Below are positions 1 through 5,317 of a DNA stretch of 7,347 nt, in pieces (the stretch's first letter is position 1; each line of letters opens with the position of its first letter). Under the pieces are notes generated by a model. It was not told the DNA's origin. It was given only the letters and a program-made list of their open reading frames with translations, and ran no database searches. The stretch spans positions 1 to 7,347 of the forward strand of contig JALUHL010000205.1 of the NCBI GenBank assembly GCA_027053695.1, written 5' to 3'. This DNA comes from Ghiorsea sp. GTDB taxonomy: Bacteria > Pseudomonadota > Zetaproteobacteria > Mariprofundales > Mariprofundaceae. The position numbers and the translations under genes were made by a program.

Positions 1-64
1 ATTCAACGCAGCTAGGGGTGAAAAGCACAAGTTTGGCGAAGTGCCGAGTTTTTTCGAGGTGCCC
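1..64. repeat. Partial copy (right end) of interspersed palindromic repeat, copy A
   Basis: This stretch matches the right-hand portion of the two full copies at 121-282 and 3336-3496. It runs from the internal TTCAACGC block through AAAAGCACAAGTTTGGCGAAG to the terminal CGAGTTTTTTCGAGGTGCCC. The window begins inside the element, so I cannot tell whether the left half is present upstream. The right flank after GCCC is CGTAG, so no TA lies directly at the end as it does for copy C. It is non-coding. Confidence 0.85.
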
Positions 65-65
65 C

Positions 66-99
66 GTAGCCTCTCCTGCATAAAAATGGGAGAGGCTAC
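66..99. other. Perfect 11-bp stem hairpin between two repeat copies
   Basis: GTAGCCTCTCC (66-76) is exactly complementary to GGAGAGGCTAC (89-99), with a 12-nt A-rich loop. The stem is GC-rich and would be stable in RNA. No T-run follows on either strand, so it is not a canonical intrinsic terminator. It could be the remnant of a terminator for a gene left of the window, or an RNA-processing or pausing hairpin. It lies only two bases after copy A and about 21 bases before copy B. Confidence 0.6.
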
Positions 100-120
100 A
101 ACATCAAACATTCAACAGTA

Positions 121-282
121 GGGCACCTCGAAAAACCTCGCACGAGTCAAACGATGACTGATTTTCACTCATAGCAGAGCGCAATAAAATGAGTCATAGC
201 ATCACTATTACCCATTTTATTCAACGCAGCCAAGAGTGAAAAGCACAAGTTTGGCGAAGTTTCGAGTTTTTTCGAAGTGCCC
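121..282. repeat. Full copy B of a 162-bp palindromic MITE-like repeat
   Basis: The element starts GGGCACCTCGAAAAACCTCG and ends CGAGTTTTTTCGAAGTGCCC. The ends are imperfect terminal inverted repeats of about 20 bp. The interior is also an imperfect inverted repeat: a TTTTCACTC...AATAAAATG block on the left mirrors CATTTTATT...GAGTGAAAA on the right, around a central ATC at 201-203. By hand alignment it is about 87% identical to copy C. No open reading frame is evident. TA precedes the left end (119-120) but AT follows the right end, so a clean target duplication is not visible. The size, structure and lack of coding suggest a non-autonomous element moved by a transposase elsewhere in the genome. 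This is inferred from form, not from a match to a named family. Confidence 0.85.
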
Positions 283-301
283 ATTTTATCCAAGCGCATA
301 C

Positions 302-317
302 TGTGATGCCCGTCACG
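302..317. promoter_or_regulatory. Candidate CRP/FNR-family operator
   Basis: TGTGA (302-306), six bases, then TCACG (313-317) matches the CRP consensus TGTGA-N6-TCACA at nine of ten half-site positions. It lies about 45 bases upstream of the gene starting at 362/365, so it could act on that promoter. I see no convincing -35/-10 pair around it, and one site found by eye can arise by chance. No regulator gene is present in the window. Confidence 0.3.
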
Positions 318-353
318 GATAACTTAGCTCTTTCAATGCAAGCTAGCTTTCTC

Positions 354-358
354 GGAGA
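354..358 (+). promoter_or_regulatory. Shine-Dalgarno site of the NERD-like gene
   Basis: GGAGA precedes two in-frame adjacent ATG codons at 362 and 365. Only three bases separate it from the first ATG and six from the second. The second ATG (365) therefore has the more usual spacing and may be the real start. The choice changes the protein by a single methionine. Confidence 0.6.
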
Positions 359-361
359 ATC

Positions 362-1060
362 ATGATGCTAGATTTATTTACACACAATTTATCCCCCAAT
401 CTAGCCCTTATCTCCATATCTCTATTATTTGCCTCATTATTTCTCGCAAAACCATGGCTTATCGCAGCATGGGGGCACATGCGAATTCGTCATCACATGC
501 ATTTATTGCATAAACAAGGTGCTCATATATTGGAAAATATTCATTTTCAAGATAGAAAAGGAAATCCTATTTACATCGAATACATCATCTTGGGAACTGA
601 AATAACCTGCCTTAACAGCGCAGCATATTCAGGCATAATTTGTGGCTCATTGCGTGATGCCATGTGGTCTCAACAAAGCAATCAAGAAAGCTTTCGTTTT
701 GAAAGCCCTTTACGCCAACATGCACGTACTTGTGATGCCCTCCAGGCCATTATCGGAAAACGCGTAAAGACTCAGGCTGTTACATTATTCACCCATGCCA
801 TCATGAATGCAGCTGAACATACAAACATCATCACCTTAAAAGAACTGAATGAACGCCTTCCTGTCAACAAACCACAAGAAACAAGGAAGCAACTTCAAAC
901 ACTCTCCCAACTCATTCAAAATATTTCTTTTAGCGAACAAACACCGCCTGTTATCCAACATGGCAACCCATCACGCCTAAGAACTGCTCAAACATTATTA
1001 TTCAGCAGTCTGGCAAGCATGTTTGCGGCAATTGGTCTAACACTTTACAGCGCGTTTTAG
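362..1060 (+). CDS. Membrane-anchored NERD-like domain protein, catalytic residues apparently lost
   Basis: This 232-residue protein has a hydrophobic N-terminal segment (about 14-36), a soluble middle and a C-terminal hydrophobic segment (about 208-230), so it is probably anchored at both ends. Residues about 52-140 follow the layout of the NERD (nuclease-related) domain: G-x-H-I-L-x-N-I, then IEYIILG (72-78), then YSGIICG (89-95), W-S-Q (102-104) and F-x-SPLRQ (113-119). Active NERD domains usually have Asp in the IDH-like strand and E-x-K before N-Y-x-G. Here the corresponding positions are Glu73, Asn85 and Ala87, so nuclease activity is doubtful. It is a lone gene, ending in a terminator shared with convergent recQ. 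The assignment rests on motif memory, not a profile search. A role in nucleic-acid or envelope processes is possible but unproven. Confidence 0.6.
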   Translation: MMLDLFTHNLSPNLALISISLLFASLFLAKPWLIAAWGHMRIRHHMHLLHKQGAHILENIHFQDRKGNPIYIEYIILGTEITCLNSAAYSGIICGSLRDAMWSQQSNQESFRFESPLRQHARTCDALQAIIGKRVKTQAVTLFTHAIMNAAEHTNIITLKELNERLPVNKPQETRKQLQTLSQLIQNISFSEQTPPVIQHGNPSRLRTAQTLLFSSLASMFAAIGLTLYSAF

Positions 1061-1069
1061 CCCTCATAA

Positions 1070-1104
1070 AAAAGCCAAGGTTATCAATGATAACCTTGGC
1101 TTTT
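1070..1104. terminator. Bidirectional rho-independent terminator
   Basis: Bases 1070-1086 (AAAAGCCAAGGTTATCA) are perfectly complementary to 1088-1104, a nominal 17-bp stem whose innermost pairs would open into a loop. The A-run on the left and T-run on the right give a U-tract on both strands. It sits ten bases after the NERD-like gene stop and about 20 bases past the recQ stop, so it can end both convergent transcripts. Confidence 0.93.
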
Positions 1105-1124
1105 ACTGTTGCGCTTTACAGAAA

Positions 1125-3287
1125 TTAGCTTACGCCAATTCCCTCACGCCATGCTAGCACCAAACGAAATTCTTCATTGCTTAAATCCACCGTTAACTCA
1201 CTTTTAATTTCAGTTAACGATGCATAAGGATCGGCATCATCCAATTCGCTCATAACTTGATCAAAATCAGGCACAATTTTTGACACATCAACCTGCTGCG
1301 CAGCGCGCACCAAGGCAATAAAGTGATTAATGACCGTTTTTTCAGAAACGCCCTGTTGTTCAGCAATATCTTCAATACTCACACCTTTTTTATACAAATT
1401 CCAAGTGTGGCTTTGCCCATCCGTTGGCGCAGGGCCTTTGGCAAGAAGCTTAGGAAAACCATTGGTATCACTCATCTTCCCACTAGACCTTGCAGAAGCA
1501 TGGGCCTTCAACACAGCCACAACAGCTTCACCATAAGCATCCAACTTATGCTGCCCCATACCACTGACTTTACGTAAATCATCAATTTTTATTTCGCCCA
1601 CAAACTGACTAATTTCAGTTAGAGCCACATCACTTAAAATAACATGATTGGCAACATCTTCCGCCTCTGCCAATGCGATACGCATCGCCACAAGCTTCTT
1701 AAATAGCGCTTCATCTCTACCTTGTGAAAAACGACGTAATTTACGTTTAAGACCAGGTTGATAACGTGCCAGTGTTGCTGCACCACCTTTGAGTAAAAGC
1801 TCACCTTTTTTTGTTACCACAAGAGCAGCACGGCGCGAAACATCTTGCTGAAAATAACCTTGATGCACCAGCTGCCTTAGGATTGAAGTCCACTCATCAC
1901 CATTAATATCCGCACCATTGCCATGTGTTTTCAGTTTTTCATGTTTATTACCAATAATGCGCGCATTTTTAGAACCGCGTAGCACATCAATAATATAACC
2001 CACACCAAAATCACCCTTGGCTTCTTTCACACAGCGAATCGCCAACTGTGCCAACTCCGTACCATCATAAGTCTCTGGTGGATCAAGACAAATATCACAG
2101 TTGCCACAATCTTCTTCCAAATGTTCACCAAAATACCCCAGCAATACACGGCGACGACATGTTAATGCTTCAGAAAGAGCCACCATGCTGTTCAATTTAT
2201 GCACTTCCACACGGCGTTGATCAATATTTTCGACATTCTCAATCAAACGGCGCACCAAGTTCACATCGCCAGAACCATAAAGCATCAAAGCTTCAGATTC
2301 TTGTCCATCACGACCCGCACGACCTGTTTCCTGATAATATGACTCAATCGATTTTGGTAAATCATGGTGAATCACAAAGCGTACATTTGGTTTATCCACA
2401 CCCATACCAAAAGCAATCGTTGCAACAATCACTTTTACACGGTCTCGTAAAAAGTCATCCTGCACTTTCTCACGCGAACGACCTGGCATGCCCGCATGGT
2501 ATGCCGCAGCACGAATGCCATGCCGTTGAAGGTTTACAGCCATGTCTTCCACACGTTTGCGAGACAAACAATAAATAATACCACAGCAGTCTTTCCAGTC
2601 TTCCAAGAACTGTAATACTTGGGTTAAAGGCTGACGTTTTTCCGATACCAAATAACGAATATTCGGGCGGTCAAAACTAGAAATATGACGTTTTGCCTTT
2701 TGCAGGCTCAAACGATCTGCAATATCTTCACGTGTATGTTCATCAGCCGTTGCAGTCAGTGCCACCATCGGAACATCAGGGAAAGTTTCACGCAATTCAC
2801 CCAAACGCACATATTCAGGTCGGAAATCATGCCCCCATTGAGAAACGCAATGCGCTTCATCGACGGCAAACATCGCCACTTTCACGTTTTCCAAACGTTT
2901 TTGGAAAGTCTTGGTTAATAGGCGCTCTGGCGCGACATACAATAAATCTAATTCACCCGCTTCAAAGCGATCCAACACATCCTTGCCCTCTGCCGCTTTC
3001 AGCGATGAGTTATAATATGCTGCATTTACGCCACAACGGGTCAATGCATCCACCTGATCTTTCATCAATGAAATCAACGGTGATACAACAATGCCTGTGC
3101 CTTCACGCATAATTGAAGGAATCTGATAACACAATGATTTACCGCCACCTGTGGGCATCAATACAAATGCGTCTTTGCCATCCAATAAGGAGCAAATAAT
3201 ATCTTCCTGCATGGCTCGAAATTCATCATAGCCAAATATATCTTTTAATACTTTTCGTGCTTGTTCTTTTACTTTTTTAGTTGCCAT
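1125..3287 (-). CDS. recQ: ATP-dependent DNA helicase RecQ, long form with C-terminal HTH domain
   Basis: A 720-residue 3'-5' superfamily 2 DNA helicase acting in recombinational repair and stalled-fork processing. Visible motifs are Q-motif region F-R-A-M-Q (23-27), Walker A PTGGGKS (45-51), DEAH (143-146) followed by the RecQ aromatic loop (to about 158), TATA (178-181), FDRPNIRY (205-212), and motif VI YYQETGRAGRDG (317-328). Cys377, Cys394, Cys397 and Cys400 form the zinc site. A winged-helix RQC region follows (about 405-510), then an HRDC domain (about 523-598). Residues about 625-715 form an extra helix-turn-helix segment (G-V-S-I-E-D-I-A...S-E-K-T-V) like the one in some long RecQ proteins, making it longer than the roughly 610-residue E. 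coli protein. The frame stays open upstream to an ATG at 3416, but that extension is translated repeat DNA (copy C). I chose ATG 3287, which gives MATKKVKEQA; no clear Shine-Dalgarno site precedes it. Confidence 0.95.
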   Translation of the reverse strand: MATKKVKEQARKVLKDIFGYDEFRAMQEDIICSLLDGKDAFVLMPTGGGKSLCYQIPSIMREGTGIVVSPLISLMKDQVDALTRCGVNAAYYNSSLKAAEGKDVLDRFEAGELDLLYVAPERLLTKTFQKRLENVKVAMFAVDEAHCVSQWGHDFRPEYVRLGELRETFPDVPMVALTATADEHTREDIADRLSLQKAKRHISSFDRPNIRYLVSEKRQPLTQVLQFLEDWKDCCGIIYCLSRKRVEDMAVNLQRHGIRAAAYHAGMPGRSREKVQDDFLRDRVKVIVATIAFGMGVDKPNVRFVIHHDLPKSIESYYQETGRAGRDGQESEALMLYGSGDVNLVRRLIENVENIDQRRVEVHKLNSMVALSEALTCRRRVLLGYFGEHLEEDCGNCDICLDPPETYDGTELAQLAIRCVKEAKGDFGVGYIIDVLRGSKNARIIGNKHEKLKTHGNGADINGDEWTSILRQLVHQGYFQQDVSRRAALVVTKKGELLLKGGAATLARYQPGLKRKLRRFSQGRDEALFKKLVAMRIALAEAEDVANHVILSDVALTEISQFVGEIKIDDLRKVSGMGQHKLDAYGEAVVAVLKAHASARSSGKMSDTNGFPKLLAKGPAPTDGQSHTWNLYKKGVSIEDIAEQQGVSEKTVINHFIALVRAAQQVDVSKIVPDFDQVMSELDDADPYASLTEIKSELTVDLSNEEFRLVLAWREGIGVS

Positions 3288-3293
3288 ATTACT

Positions 3294-3322
3294 ATGACAA
3301 CATATTTCGAACACAATGGCAA
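3294..3322 (-). promoter_or_regulatory. Weak candidate recQ promoter
   Basis: On the minus strand, TTGCCA (3322-3317) and TGTCAT (3299-3294) are 17 bases apart, matching sigma-70 consensus at five and four of six positions. Transcription would begin at or close to the recQ ATG (3287), which would fit the missing Shine-Dalgarno site. It lies between the gene and repeat copy C. The -10 match is poor, and a promoter inside the repeat is an alternative. Confidence 0.25.
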
Positions 3323-3335
3323 GCATTGAAATATA

Positions 3336-3496
3336 GGGCACCTCGAAAAACCTCGCACGAGTTAAACGACGTTGATTTTCTCTCATGGCAAGGCGCAATA
3401 AAATGAGTAATAGCATCGCTATTATCCATTTTGTTCAACGCCGCTAGGGGTGAAAAGCACAAGTTTGGCGAAGTACCGAGTTTTTTCGAGCTGCCC
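3336..3496. repeat. Full copy C of the palindromic MITE-like repeat, flanked by TATA
   Basis: A 161-bp element that reads as two arms of exactly 79 bases around a central ATC (3415-3417). By hand count about 48 of 79 positions match between one arm and the reverse complement of the other. The outer 20 bases (18 of 20) and the inner TAATAGC/GCTATTA stem are the best matches. The ends are GGGCACCTCGAAAAACCTCG and CGAGTTTTTTCGAGCTGCCC. TATA lies directly outside both ends (3332-3335 and 3497-3500), as expected for a TA or TATA target duplication. It separates the divergent recQ and hemD starts by 48 and 62 bases, so it may influence or carry promoters. No protein is encoded. Confidence 0.9.
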
Positions 3497-3523
3497 TATA
3501 CATGGCATGTATTCTTCATCCAT

Positions 3524-3552
3524 TTGTCTTACAATCATTTTGTTTATACAGT
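3524..3552 (+). promoter_or_regulatory. Candidate promoter of the hemDBXY operon
   Basis: TTGTCT (3524-3529) and TACAGT (3547-3552) are separated by 17 bases and resemble sigma-70 boxes; TATACA at 3545-3550 is an overlapping -10 alternative. The predicted start of transcription falls at or next to the hemD ATG (3559), implying a leaderless or almost leaderless message. The boxes lie between repeat copy C and hemD. They were assigned by eye only. Confidence 0.35.
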
Positions 3553-3558
3553 ACAGGC

Positions 3559-4326
3559 ATGCCAAATTCACCCCTTGCAGGTAAACGCATTCTGATTACG
3601 CGTGCAGTGCAGCAAAGTGCTGAAACTGAGGCTTTGATTGCGACAAAAGGAGCCACCGCTATTGCCTTTCCTTGCTTGCAACATCAAAGTCTTCACGCTT
3701 CTATTCTACAAGGTTTAAGCCATGCCAAAGATTATAGTGATCTTGCCTTTACCAGCGTGAATGGCATTCAGGCAGTATTTGAAAACAACTCAAATTTCGT
3801 CATAAATACCTTTCAAGACAAGCGTATTGCAGTGGTAGGAAAAAGAACTGCGGCAGCATTAAAAAAGCATGCCATGCAAGCCGACATCATTCCCAAAGTT
3901 ACATCCCAACAAGGGCTTATAGAAGCCTATCAAAAACATGGTCTTCCACAATCCTTACTGTTTTTCCGAGCCGAAGAAGGCAGCAATGAACTGCTTGAAT
4001 ATTTGCAAGCACAAGGTATCAAAACATGTCTTATCAAGGCTTACCGAAGCATTTGCCCTGATGACGATAATAGCAAAGTTCTCAGCATGCTGGAAAAGAA
4101 CAGTATAGATGCCTGTCTGCTAGGTAGTTCAAGAACTGCCGAGCATTACCTTCAACGCATTGGCAACCTTAAGCTTGCCAACCGACCTATTCTTGTTGCC
4201 ATAAGCCAACAAGTCGCAGATGCTGCTGACAAACTTGATTTGAAGGTGCAGATTATCGCCAAGCATGCCAACTTCCCCTCCATGCTGGAGGGTTTGGCAG
4301 AATATTTCTCTCAACGGAGCAACTGA
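3559..4326 (+). CDS. hemD: Uroporphyrinogen-III synthase
   Basis: A 255-residue cytosolic enzyme that cyclises hydroxymethylbilane to uroporphyrinogen III while inverting ring D, the branch-point tetrapyrrole of heme and siroheme synthesis. The fold is bilobed with low conservation. Visible family signatures are L-A-G-K-R-I-L-I-T-R (6-15), F-T-S-V-N-G (64-69), A-V-V-G-K-R-T-A (91-98), L-F-F-R-A-E-E-G (134-141) and the A-Y-R-S hinge (161-164), then L-L-G-S-S-R-T-A (187-194) in the second lobe. The length fits the family. An upstream in-frame ATG at 3502 would add 19 residues unlike the family and lies just outside repeat copy C; I prefer 3559. Only ACAGG very close to the ATG resembles a Shine-Dalgarno site. 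First gene of the heme operon, four bases before hemB. hemC, its usual upstream partner, is not adjacent. Confidence 0.9.
   Translation: MPNSPLAGKRILITRAVQQSAETEALIATKGATAIAFPCLQHQSLHASILQGLSHAKDYSDLAFTSVNGIQAVFENNSNFVINTFQDKRIAVVGKRTAAALKKHAMQADIIPKVTSQQGLIEAYQKHGLPQSLLFFRAEEGSNELLEYLQAQGIKTCLIKAYRSICPDDDNSKVLSMLEKNSIDACLLGSSRTAEHYLQRIGNLKLANRPILVAISQQVADAADKLDLKVQIIAKHANFPSMLEGLAEYFSQRSN
4316..4319 (+). promoter_or_regulatory. Shine-Dalgarno site of hemB
   Basis: GGAG lies inside the last codons of hemD, 11 bases before the hemB ATG at 4331. The spacing is a little long, but it supports this start over the earlier in-frame ATG at 4265 within hemD, and suggests translational coupling of the two genes. 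Confidence 0.55.
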
Positions 4327-4330
4327 TACA

Positions 4331-5314
4331 ATGTCTTTACCCGATTTAACGATTCGCCCACGCCGACTACGCAAAACAGCAACCATTCGCCGCATGGTGC
4401 GTGAAACATCGTTATCAGTAGCCGACTTTATTTACCCTTTATTTGTTGATGAAGGCATCACAGAAGCTATTGAAGTAAAAAGTATGCCAGGTGTATTTCG
4501 CATTCCTCTAAGCGATGTAGCAACAAAGGTTCGCAAAGTTGAAGCACTGGGTATTCCAGGCGTTATTTTATTCGGCATTCCCACTGATAAAGATGACATC
4601 GGTGCATCTGGCTGGGATGATGAAGGTATTGTGCAAAAAGCCATTCGCGCTGCCAAAAAAGCTTGCCCTGATATGTGCGTGATTGCCGACACATGCTTTT
4701 GCGAATATACCGAACATGGTCATTGCGGCGTATTGTGCGGTGAAGAAGTCGATAATGATGCAACCCTTGAAAACCTACAAAAAGAAGCAGTATCTTATGC
4801 CAAAGCAGGTGTCGATATTGTTGCACCATCGGGCATGATGGACGGCATGATTGCTGCCATTCGCACAGGCTTGGATGAAGCAGGGTTTACTGAAACACCG
4901 ATTATGTCGTATGCCGTGAAATATGCTTCGGGCTACTTTGGCCCTTTCCGCGATGCTGCTGATTCCACACCAAGCTTTGGTGACAGAGCCTCTTATCAAA
5001 TGGATCCTGCCAACCGCCGCGAAGCGATTAAAGAGGCATTACTGGATGTTGAACAAGGCGCTGATATGTTGATGGTCAAACCTGCCTTGGCATACATGGA
5101 TATTGTCCGTGAAGTCAAAGATGCGACCAACTTGCCGATGGCTGTGTACAACGTATCTGGTGAGTATGCCATGGTCAAAGCTGCGGCTGCCAACGGCTGG
5201 ATTGATGAAAAACGTGTTGTACTCGAAACCATGCTGGGCTTCAAACGCGCAGGGGCAGACTTAATTTTATCCTATCATGCACTGGACGTAGCCCGCTGGT
5301 TGAACGATGATTAA
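4331..5314 (+). CDS. hemB: Delta-aminolevulinic acid dehydratase (porphobilinogen synthase), zinc type
   Basis: A 327-residue cytosolic enzyme, normally a homo-octamer in this family, that condenses two 5-aminolevulinate molecules into porphobilinogen. The two Schiff-base lysines are visible: Lys197 in S-Y-A-V-K-Y-A-S and Lys250 in M-L-M-V-K-P. The metal loop DTCFCEYTEHGHCGVLC (120-136) carries Cys122, Cys124 and Cys132, the three-cysteine zinc ligand set known from E. coli HemB, in contrast to the Asp-rich magnesium forms. The C-terminal substrate region has Y-N-V-S-G-E-Y-A-M (273-281) and a conserved L-S-Y-H-A-L (313-318). The start MSLPDLTIRP is preceded by GGAG at 4316-4319, inside the end of hemD. 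The frame is open back to 4265 but that part overlaps hemD. Full length, no disruption seen. Confidence 0.97.
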   Translation: MSLPDLTIRPRRLRKTATIRRMVRETSLSVADFIYPLFVDEGITEAIEVKSMPGVFRIPLSDVATKVRKVEALGIPGVILFGIPTDKDDIGASGWDDEGIVQKAIRAAKKACPDMCVIADTCFCEYTEHGHCGVLCGEEVDNDATLENLQKEAVSYAKAGVDIVAPSGMMDGMIAAIRTGLDEAGFTETPIMSYAVKYASGYFGPFRDAADSTPSFGDRASYQMDPANRREAIKEALLDVEQGADMLMVKPALAYMDIVREVKDATNLPMAVYNVSGEYAMVKAAAANGWIDEKRVVLETMLGFKRAGADLILSYHALDVARWLNDD

Positions 5315-5317
5315 AGC

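Noticed and set aside
1..282. CRISPR array or tandem repeat
   Set aside because: The repeats are about 160 bp, palindromic, dispersed and irregularly spaced, with no short repeat-spacer pattern and no cas genes.
340..349. Palindrome AAGCTAGCTT just before the ribosome binding site
   Set aside because: A single 10-bp palindrome with no known match or repeat elsewhere in the window; likely chance.
2048..2578. 176-codon open frame on the plus strand opposite recQ
   Set aside because: It lies wholly inside the conserved recQ helicase region on the other strand, and its His/Pro/Gln-rich translation looks like an antisense shadow. The other plus-strand frames within recQ were rejected for the same reason.
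362..3287. Defence island formed by the NERD-like protein and RecQ
   Set aside because: The two genes are convergent and separated by a bidirectional terminator. RecQ looks like the housekeeping form, and no other defence genes are visible.
4129..5244. Several 74-88 codon frames on the minus strand opposite hemD and hemB
   Set aside because: They are antisense to well-conserved enzymes, lack plausible ribosome binding sites or domain features, and have no independent support.
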